Source: an uncultured Bacteroidales bacterium
GTDB lineage: Bacteria > Bacteroidota > Bacteroidia > Bacteroidales > P3
DNA: 39,016 nucleotides
Assembly (NCBI GenBank): GCA_905235855.1
Contig: CAJONE010000022.1
Coordinates: forward strand, 1-39,016
Direction of reading: 5' to 3'
Positions within the stretch are counted from its first letter, which is position 1; each line of letters starts with the position of its first letter. The notes under the pieces are model-generated. The model had not been told where the DNA came from and ran no database searches. It was given only the letters and a program-made list of their open reading frames with translations. Positions 1-6,980 of this stretch are shown piece after piece. The position numbers and the translations under genes are program-made.

Positions 1-60
1 CAACCTCCGCCCGAGAAAACTTTTGAACTTCGATACCCCCAAACTTAAATTTATGCTATA

Positions 61-98
61 TTTGCACAACTGTGTTGCACTTGGTAGTTGAGTCTACA
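61..98 (-). repeat. Dispersed 38-nt repeat, copy A
   Basis: The reverse complement of this stretch matches 36460-36497 at 36 of 38 positions, including 24 identical bases in a row at one end. Both copies are intergenic and they lie in opposite orientation about 36 kb apart. A promoter-like TATATTTG (57-64) overlaps its edge. Its nature is unknown: it could be the end of an insertion element, a small dispersed repeat or a conserved RNA segment. No open reading frame or transposase is attached to it here. Confidence 0.8.
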
Positions 99-144
99 AA
101 GTTTCGTCGTTGATGTTTTTTCGCGCACTTAAAAAAAATATTCG

Positions 145-152
145 TATCTTTG
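145..152 (+). promoter_or_regulatory. -7 promoter element for tRNA-Val
   Basis: TATCTTTG matches the Bacteroidota -7 consensus TAnnTTTG and lies 32 bases before the mature tRNA. No good -33 TTTG is visible at the usual 19-21 base distance. Confidence 0.65.
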
Positions 153-183
153 CACTCGGTTTCGGATAGCGAAACCGCATAAC

Positions 184-258
184 GGAAGTTTAGCTCAGCC
201 GGTTCAGAGCACCTGCCTTACAAGCAGGGGGTCATTGGTTCGAATCCGATAACTTCCA
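184..258 (+). tRNA. tRNA-Val (anticodon TAC)
   Basis: The sequence folds into a full cloverleaf. The acceptor stem GGAAGTT pairs with AACTTCC, the D stem is GCTC/GAGC, the anticodon stem is CCTGC/GCAGG with loop CTTACAA, and the T arm carries TTCGAAT. The anticodon TAC reads valine GUA-type codons, and A is the discriminator base. CCA is not encoded. The gene is followed at once by a terminator and then by accessory DNA, which makes it a candidate integration target. Confidence 0.95.
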
Positions 259-264
259 CTTAAC

Positions 265-288
265 AGCACCGGGATTCGGTGCTTTTTT
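265..288 (+). terminator. Terminator after tRNA-Val
   Basis: A 7-bp perfect stem (AGCACCG/CGGTGCT, loop GGATT) is followed by a run of T, six bases after the tRNA end. Confidence 0.9.
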
Positions 289-703
289 ATTTGCACTAAA
301 TTAATTGTAACGCAAATGTGGGCGTTCTGCACCAATCAGAGATAAATCGGAATTACGCCAACGTGGTATAATTATAGCGTATTTTGGGTGCATTTTGCAA
401 CTTGTGCCGAGTCAAGTGTCGCTCTTGATTTGCCACGCGGCCTCGATATTGTTTCTGTTTTGTTTTCGATACAAAGATACAGCTATTGTTCAAATATGCA
501 ACAATTAATTTAAAAACCTTCAAATTTTAACATTTATCAATTTGTATTATATATCATTTTAAGTAATTTAAAAATTTTATAAAATGTAAAATTTAATGTT
601 TTGCAATTTGATTTTATTGTGTTTTTTTTATATTTCTCTACTATCTTTTTAGAATAATTCTAATAATAGCTGTATTTTTGCATTCGGTTTTAAATAGTAT
701 CAA
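289..703. other. AT-rich intergenic stretch, no clear gene
   Basis: Between the tRNA terminator and the XRE regulator there are about 415 bases, very AT-rich from about 480 on. On the - strand, TATCTTTG sits at about 472-479 and could drive leftward transcription. Downstream of it, a 30-residue reading frame on the - strand (393 to 301) begins MHPKYAIIIPRW and ends LRYN. I cannot show that it is translated. No transposase or integrase trace is visible. Confidence 0.6.
673..680 (+). promoter_or_regulatory. -7 promoter element of the XRE operon
   Basis: TATTTTTG fits TAnnTTTG and is followed by CA. It ends 23 bases before the ATG at 704, so the 5' leader would be short. Confidence 0.6.
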
Positions 704-1054
704 ATGAATATCAGAGACAATGTGAAGATGTTATGCAAACAATATGGCATAACACAAAAAGAACTTTCAGCCAGAATTGGCATGAAAGAAAATACCTTTA
801 ACATTATTTTGGGCAAGGGCAACCCCCAGCTCTCTACGCTTGAAAGGATAGCACATGGTTTTGGCATCACGGTGTCGGACTTGCTGTCGGAGCCCCCCGT
901 TCCCTCGTCCGCTCCGGCACAGCAGCCGGAACACACCAACGGGCAGGGGCTGTTCTGTCCTCACTGTGGCGGCAGGATTACCCTGTATGTCAGGGCAGAG
1001 GACACCCCGTCAGACACACAGCAGCCAAAGGACACAGAACCGCAGGAGCGATGA
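704..1054 (+). CDS. XRE-family transcriptional regulator
   Basis: This is a 116-residue protein whose first 65 or so residues form a Cro/C1-type helix-turn-helix. The pattern is recognisable: KMLCKQYGITQKELSARIGM is the scaffold and first helix, followed by NTFNIILGKGNPQLSTLERIA as recognition helix and third helix, then GITVSDLL. The C-terminal part is a Pro/Ser-rich linker with a single CPHCGG knuckle near residue 86, half of a zinc ribbon. Such proteins bind operator DNA and commonly control phage or plasmid-type genes. Its stop overlaps the next start (ATGA), so it is the first gene of an operon with the following membrane protein. The target is unknown; autoregulation would be typical of the family. 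Confidence 0.85.
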   Translation: MNIRDNVKMLCKQYGITQKELSARIGMKENTFNIILGKGNPQLSTLERIAHGFGITVSDLLSEPPVPSSAPAQQPEHTNGQGLFCPHCGGRITLYVRAEDTPSDTQQPKDTEPQER

Positions 1055-1362
1055 AACGCATAAGGCTCTCTGATAGGGAAAAGCACGTGCTGCGAACGCT
1101 GGCCGTGTCGGACTTCGGTCATTTGAGCGACTTCGACCTATCCGCCGTCTGCCGCCTGTACGACCTCGGACTTGTCCGTGCCGTGTTCGAGGAGGGACAC
1201 ACCCCCGTCGGGGCTATCCTCACCCCTTACGGCATGTCATACATCCAGGACAATCCGTACCTGCGCAATCCCGTAAACTGGATTGTTGTCTGCGTGGTGG
1301 TCGGACTGCTTACCCTTGCCGTTTCCCTGGCGGCTCTGTTTATTGCCTGTCTACATGGATAG
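1051..1362 (+). CDS. Small membrane protein with winged-helix-like N-terminus
   Basis: I do not recognise a family for this 103-residue protein. Residues 1-70 are soluble and resemble a small winged helix (LSDREKHVLRTLAV, then LTPYGMSYI, the latter like a wing leading into a terminal helix). Residues 77-99 form one strong transmembrane helix (WIVVCVVVGLLTLAVSLAALFI). The start codon overlaps the stop of the XRE gene by four bases (ATGA), so the two are translationally coupled. A cytoplasmic domain tethered to the membrane is the likely layout. It is probably an accessory-element gene; no function can be assigned. Confidence 0.65.
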   Translation: MKRIRLSDREKHVLRTLAVSDFGHLSDFDLSAVCRLYDLGLVRAVFEEGHTPVGAILTPYGMSYIQDNPYLRNPVNWIVVCVVVGLLTLAVSLAALFIACLHG

Positions 1363-1363
1363 T

Positions 1364-1394
1364 TTTGCGGATTTGCAAGATTTGTGTAATGTTG
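1364..1394 (+). promoter_or_regulatory. Promoter of the hicBA pair
   Basis: TTTG (1364-1367) is followed after 19 bases by TAATGTTG (1387-1394), one mismatch from the TTTG-N19-TAnnTTTG consensus. The hicB ATG lies 18 bases further on. It suggests that the toxin-antitoxin pair has its own promoter, separate from the upstream operon. Confidence 0.55.
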
Positions 1395-1412
1395 CACATT
1401 ATTTCCCATACA

Positions 1413-1787
1413 ATGAAAGATAACAGCAAGAAAGACACGGTTTCCGCATCGCGCGACTTCCTAAAAATCAATGTCGATATTTACGTGTTCAGGGAACACA
1501 AGTTCTATGTTTCCTATTGTCCATCGCTCGACATCAGCACATCGGGGACGAGCAAGGAGGACGCTATCGAGAATTTTCGCGAGCGGTTTGAGATTTATGT
1601 CGAGACCTGCCTTGAAAAGGGGACGCTGTGGGAAGACCTGAAACGGCACGGTTGGTCTGTGACCAAACGGAACGTAACACCGCCGCCGTTCAACGTCTTG
1701 GTACAGAAACGGGAGGTGTCCGACCTGCTTGGCGGTCCCTTGGATTACCCAAAAATCCGCACCCCTTTCCGCATTACCGCTGTATGA
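1413..1787 (+). CDS. hicB: HicB-family antitoxin
   Basis: This protein has 124 residues if it starts at the ATG at 1413; an upstream in-frame start would overlap the promoter. The central part has the HicB partial RNase H fold pattern: a strand carrying FYVSYCPSLDISTSGTSKEDA and then the helix IENFRERFEIYVETCLEKG. HicB proteins neutralise the HicA mRNA-cleaving toxin and usually repress their own operon. No clear ribbon-helix-helix or HTH is visible at the C-terminus, so DNA binding is uncertain. Its stop overlaps the hicA start (ATGA). The order hicB-hicA is the less usual one. The partner toxin gene is broken, so this antitoxin may be an orphan. Confidence 0.8.
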   Translation: MKDNSKKDTVSASRDFLKINVDIYVFREHKFYVSYCPSLDISTSGTSKEDAIENFRERFEIYVETCLEKGTLWEDLKRHGWSVTKRNVTPPPFNVLVQKREVSDLLGGPLDYPKIRTPFRITAV

Positions 1788-2017
1788 AGAAACTGTCGAA
1801 CATCACTCTGCGCGAGTTTCGTTCTGTGCTCCGCGAGTACGGTCTTGTGCCGACAAGGACGAAAGGCGGTCATGAGATATAGGATAGCCCCGTCTTGACC
1901 CGTACCGTTGTTTTCCAGACACACAACGAGCCAGTACCCGAATACGTGGTAAAGAACGCAATACGCGACCTCGGCACGACACGGGAGGAGTTTCTCGCCG
2001 TTCTCGAAAGAGTATGA
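1784..2017 (+). pseudogene. hicA: hicA toxin gene with in-frame stop
   Basis: The frame starting at ATG 1784 reads MKKLSNITLREFRSVLREYG, then RTKGGHEI, then TAG (1880-1882). It continues in the same frame for 44 codons (DSPVLTRTVVFQTHNEPVPE, and on to LGTTREEFLAVLERV) to a TGA at 2017. The whole is 77 residues, a normal HicA length, with the expected KGGH segment holding the catalytic histidine and the C-terminal helix. A W codon (TGG) at the stop position would restore the protein. HicA is a double-stranded-RNA-binding-fold mRNA interferase. Only the first 32 residues can now be made, so the toxin should be inactive. Confidence 0.8.
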
Positions 2018-2053
2018 CTTGTGCAAAAAGCCCGCCCCCTGCATCGGGAACGG

Positions 2054-2087
2054 ACTGCTATGCTTTACTGTAAACTGCTATGCTTTA
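2054..2087. repeat. Short direct repeat at the phage fragment boundary
   Basis: ACTGCTATGCTTTA occurs at 2054-2067 and again at 2074-2087, a 20-base period. The second copy contains the stop codon of the - strand portal fragment. It may mark a recombination scar, or be chance. Confidence 0.5.
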
Positions 2088-2723
2088 TTTCGCGTCTTGA
2101 CCACTCGGATTGTCGCCCTCTGCCTGCTGGGGCTCTGTACCTTGCTCTTCCTCACTTTCATGTGTGTCATGCTTTCCCACTGCGGCAACGCTCTCCTCGT
2201 CCATGAACGGCTCGCCGAACTCGAACCCTATCTTCAGCGTGTCCAGCCTTGCCGCCATGTCGGGATGCAGAAATTTCAGCACGGCAAGGATGACGTTCTT
2301 CTCGCGGTCTATCAGCTCCTCGTGTATCTCCATGCGGTTCGCCCGTTTCATGTAGCCCAGCGCCATCGAGTTTCGGATGGCGACACCCGACAGCGTCCCC
2401 ATGCCTCGCAGGTTCTCGAACGAAAGGTCGGGCGTGAACGTGTCAAAGAGGATGCTCTCCTTGAGGTCGTCTTTCTCTGACCTGCGCAGTTCGGACGACT
2501 GCGGCGGGTTCACATACTCGAACTTCGAGTTCTGGCCTGTGGCTTGCAGAAGTTTCGCCGGAGTGTAGGGGTCGAACATGCTCTGCACCACATCGGCGGT
2601 GGCGAGCGCGATGGGGTCGGCGAAATAGTTGTTGGTGTCGCCTATCTTGCTCTCTATGTCCTCTTCACGTGACAGGCGCGGCTCTACGCCGTCCCACGCC
2701 TTAGGCGAATTTATTTCCGTCAT
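2085..2723 (-). pseudogene. Phage portal protein, C-terminal fragment
   Basis: This open frame encodes 212 residues that resemble the C-terminal half of SPP1 Gp6-type phage portal proteins. It has a TADVVQSMFDP stretch, then KFEYVNPPQ, then LRGMGTLSGVAIRNSMALGY followed by a long helix, LKIGFEFGEPFMDEES and an acidic Gln/Glu-rich tail. Portals form the dodecameric DNA-entry ring of the capsid and are normally about 400-500 residues long, so the N-terminal half is missing. Its first codons overlap the end of the upstream nuclease fragment by 23 bases in another frame, which looks like a deletion junction. No other head or tail genes are present. I infer a decayed prophage piece; the family call is from memory of such sequences. 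Confidence 0.65.
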
Positions 2724-3033
2724 AGTACAAATCCATTCTCCTACGTGAAGAGGGAAACCCTATTAAATCATTGTCCGATACGATTAAATCTTTTTCTTGC
2801 TTGCTTTTGCGCCGTGAGTGTGTTATTGATTTGACAGACATATACACGGAATTGGAAGCAAGGGTTATTCTGTTATCTTTTGCAAAATCCGCCATACGTC
2901 TTTCTACCCTTCCGATTGAGAAAGGTCTGTGCATTGACTTGCCTTTGGTTTTCAAATCCTCCAGTATCGACTTTATTTCTCTCGATGCTGCTGAAAGCCG
3001 TCGCTTGGGTATGTAAACTCTCGGCTCTCCCAT
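2701..3033 (-). pseudogene. Phage-associated nuclease-like domain, truncated
   Basis: This open frame encodes 110 residues: MGEPRVYIPKRRLSAASREI, a helix with KSILEDLKTKGKSMHRP, then NRITLASNSVYMSVKSITHS and LIGFPSSRRRMDLYYDGNKF. It then stops abruptly. The second half resembles the start of the barnase/EndoU/colicin-like nuclease domains (PBECR type) found at the C-terminus of phage head-morphogenesis and polyvalent proteins. These usually continue after the DLYYDG strand with further strands and catalytic residues, which are absent here. The break coincides with the beginning of the portal fragment. I therefore call it a remnant; the family assignment is tentative. Confidence 0.5.
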
Positions 3034-3054
3034 ATCCTTGCCATTTCAAAAGCA

Positions 3055-3178
3055 AGGCGGCCATTGATAATTGGCCGCCTGCGGTTACGGGTTGCATCAA
3101 TCGCCGTAAGCGGCTACCTGGTCACTGAACTGCTGGGCTCTGCGTCCGAGGGGATTAGCCCCTCGCGGTGTGGACCAG
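3055..3178 (-). other. Compact structured element (nested inverted repeats)
   Basis: Four inverted repeats lie within 124 bases. There is a 9-bp perfect hairpin (3055-3063 with 3072-3080), GCCG/CGGC around TAAG (3103-3114), an outer stem CTGGTC (3118-3123) with GACCAG (3173-3178), and inside it CGAGGGG/CCCCTCG (3147-3153 with 3159-3165, loop ATTAG). Read on the - strand, the 9-bp hairpin comes last and is followed by TTGCTTTT, so it may end a small transcript. The same strand holds a 31-codon reading frame (3192-3097). It could be a small RNA, a leader or a mobile-element end. Confidence 0.55.
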
Positions 3179-3192
3179 TATGGTTCTGCCAT
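3097..3192 (-). CDS. Possible 31-residue small protein
   Basis: On the - strand an ATG at 3192 opens a 31-residue frame beginning MAEPYWSTPRGANPLGRR and ending in a TGA at 3097, just before the terminator-like hairpin. It overlaps strong inverted repeats, so the coding signal may be only apparent. It lies upstream of, and in the same direction as, the phage fragments. Confidence 0.25.
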   Translation of the reverse strand: MAEPYWSTPRGANPLGRRAQQFSDQVAAYGD

Positions 3193-3282
3193 ATTACTTA
3201 TGATAAGTAGTTGTCGATACAAAGGATGTGTACAATTGCCTCGACAGACGTTGTTTGTAGTATTCGGTTGGCATAATTTGTG

Positions 3283-3290
3283 TATCTTTA
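3283..3290 (+). promoter_or_regulatory. -7 element of the PLD nuclease gene
   Basis: TATCTTTA (consensus TAnnTTTG with the last base changed) ends ten bases before the ATG at 3301. The transcript would be nearly leaderless, which argues against the in-frame GTG at 3280 as the start. Confidence 0.5.
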
Positions 3291-3300
3291 CAAAATCAAT

Positions 3301-3825
3301 ATGTTAGAATATATCGCCGATAAAGAACACTACACCAAGGTTTTGTACCGCTGCTCGCAGGTGAGACACGACCTGTGGATCGCGACTGCAGACTTAAAAG
3401 ACCTCTATGTGGGGTTTGCTCGCGGCAGGGCAATGCCTTTTCTTGCAATACTTGACGGGTTGCTTAAGCGCGGTGTCGATGTTCGACTGCTGCACGCCAA
3501 GGAACCGGGCGATAATTTCCGGCAGGATTTCGACAAACACCCTGGTCTATGGTCGCGCCTTGAACGCCGTCTCTGTCCGAGGGTACATTTCAAATTGTTG
3601 ATATTCGACTGCTCGACCGCCTATATCGGCTCTGCCAATCTCACGGGCGCGGGCATTGGTATGAAGGGGCAAGATGCCCGTAATTTTGAGTCCGGAATAC
3701 TGACAGATAACGAAAATCTTGTGGATGCAGCCGCTGGCCATCTGGACGGTGTCTGGCAGGGGATATGGTGTAAAACCTGTAGACGAAAGGAGTTCTGTGG
3801 CGATAGAATAAAAAATAATGGATAG
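3301..3825 (+). CDS. Phospholipase D-family nuclease
   Basis: The 174-residue protein carries one HKD motif: H96-x-K98-x4-D103 in VHFKLLIFD, followed by the usual YIGSANLTGAG with the catalytic-loop asparagine. One motif per chain is typical of the Nuc/Vsr-like small PLD nucleases, which act as dimers on phosphodiester bonds of DNA. The N-terminal half has a TADLKDLYV stretch and a VDVRLLHAKEP strand, again typical of the fold. The C-terminus bears CKTCRRKEFC (C-x2-C-x5-C), possibly a metal site. It overlaps the following exonuclease gene by eight bases, so they form one operon. The physiological substrate is unknown. No signal peptide is seen, so it is cytoplasmic. Confidence 0.8.
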   Translation: MLEYIADKEHYTKVLYRCSQVRHDLWIATADLKDLYVGFARGRAMPFLAILDGLLKRGVDVRLLHAKEPGDNFRQDFDKHPGLWSRLERRLCPRVHFKLLIFDCSTAYIGSANLTGAGIGMKGQDARNFESGILTDNENLVDAAAGHLDGVWQGIWCKTCRRKEFCGDRIKNNG

Positions 3826-4309
3826 TTTTGCAGCCATAGACTTTGAAACTGCCAACGGATGCCGCTCAAGCGTTTGCAGCGTTGGCGTGGTGGTGGTAAG
3901 GGGTGGCCTTGTGACGGACAGTTTCTACAGTCTTATACGTCCGGAACCGAACTACTACAGCTGGTTTTGCCAGCGTGTGCACGGCTTGGATCATGACGAC
4001 ACCGACGGTGCTGACCTGTTTCCCGATGTCTGGCATCGTGTTGAACCGCTGCTTGATGGGCTTCCCCTGGTGGCGCATAACGCGATGTTCGACGAGGGAT
4101 GTCTGCGATCCGTAATGCAGGTTTATCGAATGGATTGGCCAGGATACTGTTTTTACGACACTTTGAGGGCTTCGCGTAGCGAGCTGCCCTGGTTGCCCAA
4201 CCATCAACTTCACACCGTAAGCAAAGCCTGCGGATATCGCCTCGACAACCACCACCACGCCTTGGCCGACGCGGAGGCGTGCGCTGCGATTGCCCTGAAA
4301 CTGCTTTGA
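3818..4309 (+). CDS. DEDDh 3'-5' exonuclease (DnaQ-like)
   Basis: This is a 163-residue exonuclease of the DnaQ/RNase T superfamily. The four acidic positions and the histidine are visible: D8 and E10 in AIDFETA (motif I), the aspartate in VAHNAMFDEGCL (motif II), and H146-x4-D151 in HHALADAEA (motif III, the h type). These hydrolyse 3'-terminal nucleotides with two metal ions. The length is that of a bare catalytic domain, as in DNA polymerase III epsilon homologues without the C-terminal polymerase-binding part. Its ATG lies inside the end of the PLD nuclease gene, suggesting coupled translation and a shared task in DNA or RNA processing. Confidence 0.9.
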   Translation: MDSFAAIDFETANGCRSSVCSVGVVVVRGGLVTDSFYSLIRPEPNYYSWFCQRVHGLDHDDTDGADLFPDVWHRVEPLLDGLPLVAHNAMFDEGCLRSVMQVYRMDWPGYCFYDTLRASRSELPWLPNHQLHTVSKACGYRLDNHHHALADAEACAAIALKLL

Positions 4310-4472
4310 GCTGCGAGTGGCCAATCGTAAAATACGGATAGATGATAATCCTTTTGTGAAATAAACGGCACTGGCATGCGTTATTTCTTAAAGATGAAGG
4401 GTGTGGGCAAGTGTCTGCCATACCCCCGAAGAATACCAGATTGACAAATCCACCAACCCACAAGTCTACTCC

Positions 4473-5804
4473 ATGCAAAACACCATTGATACCATTTACG
4501 AACTTTACCTCAACACTCGCAACGTGACTACCGACTCGCGTTCTATTACCGACGGATCTCTGTTTTTCGCGCTGAAAGGAAACAATTTCGACGGAAACGA
4601 GTTTGTGCCTTCTGCCATCGAAAAGGGTGCGGCAGTGTGCATTGTGAGCGACAACGCCTACGCATCCAATCCACGTTGCATAGTGGTGGACAATGTGCTT
4701 GCTACACTGCAGGATTTGGCTCGGTTGCACCGGCAACATCTTGCAATACCGGTTATCGCTATCACCGGCACCAACGGGAAGACAACAACGAAGGAACTCG
4801 TTGCGGCGGCGTTGCGGCGGCGTTACAAAGTGCATGCGACACAGGGCAACTACAATAATCATCTTGGGGTGCCGCTGACCCTGCTGTCGATACCCGTCGA
4901 TTGTGAAATAGCGGTTGTGGAAATGGGGGCCAACCATCCTGGCGAAATCGCAGATCTTTGCGATATTGCATTGCCTGACTATGGATTGATTACAAACGTG
5001 GGCAAAGCTCACTTGGAGGGTTTCGGAAGTTTTGAGGGTGTGGTGAGGACCAAAACCGAACTTTATCGCTTTTTGGACTCGCATGCAGGGACGATATTTG
5101 TAAATGCTGACAATGATATTTTGCTTGCAGAGGCTGTGAAATGCACAAACGCAATGGTTATGGCATACGGCAGTGCGGACAACGAAGCTCTCAAAATCGT
5201 TGGTGGCACGACTGTTGCCACGGCAACTTGCATCGGTGCGAAACCGTACATGGCTTTCTATACTGAGGATGGTGACAGGGTTTACAACATAAGTACCCGT
5301 CTCTTTGGCGCTTACAACTACGGCAACGCCCTGACAGCCCTGGCGGTGGCAAGGCATTTCAAAGTGGAACTGTACGAGATCAAGGAGGCACTGGAAGGGT
5401 ATTGCCCCAGCAACAACCGCTCGCAACTTAAGCAAACCGGACGCAACCTTCTGCTGATGGACTGCTACAACGCTAACCCGACAAGCATGGAGGCCGCCGT
5501 GAAAAGCTTTGCCGAGATTGATGCCGAAAAACGCGTTGTGATGCTTGGCGGAATGAAGGAACTTGGGGCAGAAAGCAATGCGGAACACCGCCGTATTATG
5601 GACTTGGTGTGCCGATGCGACTTCGACGGGGTTGTGCTGATAGGCGAGGAGTTCGCTTTTGCCAGGCAATGGCCTGCCGTATTGTGGTTTGCCGACAGCG
5701 CGGAGGCTTGTGCCCATTTTTCCGACAAACCGCTCAGCGGAGCCGCTATACTGCTCAAAGGTTCGAACAGTAACCACATGTGGGAACTCGAAAAGGTGTT
5801 GTGA
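4473..5804 (+). CDS. murF: UDP-N-acetylmuramoyl-tripeptide--D-alanyl-D-alanine ligase
   Basis: MurF adds the D-Ala-D-Ala dipeptide to the UDP-MurNAc-tripeptide using ATP, the last cytoplasmic step in peptidoglycan precursor building. The 443-residue product shows the three Mur-ligase domains. The N-terminal substrate domain has VTTDSRSITDGSLFFAL. The central ATPase has the P-loop GTNGKTT at residues 99-105 and AVVEMGANHPGEI. The C-terminal domain holds LLMDCYNANPTSM and VVMLGGMKELG. The ATG at 4473 is chosen because the protein then begins just before the conserved domain; the frame stays open upstream to 4401. About 160 non-coding bases precede it. The following exported hydrolase lies only 25 bases downstream. 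Confidence 0.95.
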   Translation: MQNTIDTIYELYLNTRNVTTDSRSITDGSLFFALKGNNFDGNEFVPSAIEKGAAVCIVSDNAYASNPRCIVVDNVLATLQDLARLHRQHLAIPVIAITGTNGKTTTKELVAAALRRRYKVHATQGNYNNHLGVPLTLLSIPVDCEIAVVEMGANHPGEIADLCDIALPDYGLITNVGKAHLEGFGSFEGVVRTKTELYRFLDSHAGTIFVNADNDILLAEAVKCTNAMVMAYGSADNEALKIVGGTTVATATCIGAKPYMAFYTEDGDRVYNISTRLFGAYNYGNALTALAVARHFKVELYEIKEALEGYCPSNNRSQLKQTGRNLLLMDCYNANPTSMEAAVKSFAEIDAEKRVVMLGGMKELGAESNAEHRRIMDLVCRCDFDGVVLIGEEFAFARQWPAVLWFADSAEACAHFSDKPLSGAAILLKGSNSNHMWELEKVL

Positions 5805-5829
5805 ATCAGCGATTATATAGAAACGGCTT

Positions 5830-6825
5830 TTGAAGTTTTTTGTGCATATACGATTGGCGTTCTGTTTTGCAATGATGCTTTATTCATCTCTCAATACGAT
5901 GTGTGGCCAGAACGCGAGGGTGGCATTTTGGAATGTGGAGAATTTTTTCGACACACGCAACGATACTCTGAAAAACGACGACGCATTCACTCCTCAGGGC
6001 GAAAACCATTGGAACACGAAACGGTTCGAGCTGAAGCGGGACAACATATACAAGGTCATAGTGGCTATGGGGGCGCCAATGGTGTTGGGTTTGGCCGAGG
6101 TTGAAAACAAATACGTGTTGGAGCAGCTGTGTCGCGCCACACCGTTGCGCAAGTTGAACTACGGGTGGATACATTACGACTCGCCCGACATGCGTGGAAT
6201 CGACTGTGCACTACTCTACCGCAAGAACCAATTCAAGCCATTTCGTTCGAAGCCGGTGAATATGTCCGACAGCGCGGCGAATTATTTCACCCGTGATGTG
6301 CTTATGGTAGGTGGTGTGACGGCTACGGGCGACAGTCTTTATATTTTGGTTTGCCACATGCCCTCGAAGTTAGGTGGAGATAATGCCGATCGGCACCGCA
6401 GGAGAATAGCGAAAACCGTGCGCAATATTGTTGATACGGTCGCCTCGGCGCATCCTATGGCGGCGGTTGTTGTGGTAGGCGACTTCAATGCAGACCCTCA
6501 CGAGGCGGAATTCCGTCGCGCATTCGGGTTTGACTCGAAAGGCAGGAATGCCGAAGGGTTGACAAACCTCATGTATGCACTCGGCGAGGATGAGGGAAGC
6601 CATAACTATGGCGGTCATTGGAGCTATCTGGATCAGATTATGATAAAGATGCCTGGCGCAGACAGGGCTTCCGTAATGCCGAGAGCTGTTCTTTTCAGAC
6701 CGGATTTCATGATTGAACGCGACGAGCGCCACGCCACTGAACGGCCTTTTCGAACCTACAGTGGGCAAAAATACCGAGGGGGTTTTAGCGACCATCTGCC
6801 GGTCTATGTCGATTTAAGTTTTTAG
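5830..6825 (+). CDS. Exported endonuclease/exonuclease/phosphatase-family protein
   Basis: This 331-residue protein belongs to the EEP (DNase I-like) superfamily. Residues 30-41 read RVAFWNVENFFD with N35, LAEVENK carries metal ligand E90, GDFNADP has D218 and N220, and SDHLPVYVDL has catalytic D321/H322. Starting at the TTG at 5830 gives a plausible signal peptide (MKFFVHIRLAFCFAMMLYSS, cut near CGQ). The ATG at 5872 would leave too short a leader, so TTG is preferred. It is therefore expected in the periplasm or at the surface, cleaving phosphodiester or phosphate ester bonds of an unknown substrate, perhaps extracellular DNA. It sits 25 bases after murF and is probably cotranscribed. Confidence 0.85.
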   Translation: MKFFVHIRLAFCFAMMLYSSLNTMCGQNARVAFWNVENFFDTRNDTLKNDDAFTPQGENHWNTKRFELKRDNIYKVIVAMGAPMVLGLAEVENKYVLEQLCRATPLRKLNYGWIHYDSPDMRGIDCALLYRKNQFKPFRSKPVNMSDSAANYFTRDVLMVGGVTATGDSLYILVCHMPSKLGGDNADRHRRRIAKTVRNIVDTVASAHPMAAVVVVGDFNADPHEAEFRRAFGFDSKGRNAEGLTNLMYALGEDEGSHNYGGHWSYLDQIMIKMPGADRASVMPRAVLFRPDFMIERDERHATERPFRTYSGQKYRGGFSDHLPVYVDLSF

Positions 6826-6980
6826 TGTCCTGCGGTCGGTTTACAGCGAGTGAAAGTCGGGTTTAGAACAAGTATGCCGATATATAATAATGTCCTTTTT
6901 TTTGCGTTAATTTATTGTTCGAATTTGTGGACTAATGGCTTATTGGCAAACGGCGAACAGGCATACATAATGAAATATCA

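Noticed and set aside
1784-2017. TAG recoding or suppression to make full-length HicA
   Set aside because: No other gene in the window has an in-frame TAG, and no suppressor tRNA is seen; a simple nonsense mutation is more likely.
3933-5777. A 614-codon - strand frame across the exonuclease and murF genes
   Set aside because: It lies antisense to two genes with clear catalytic motifs, and its translation shows no domain.
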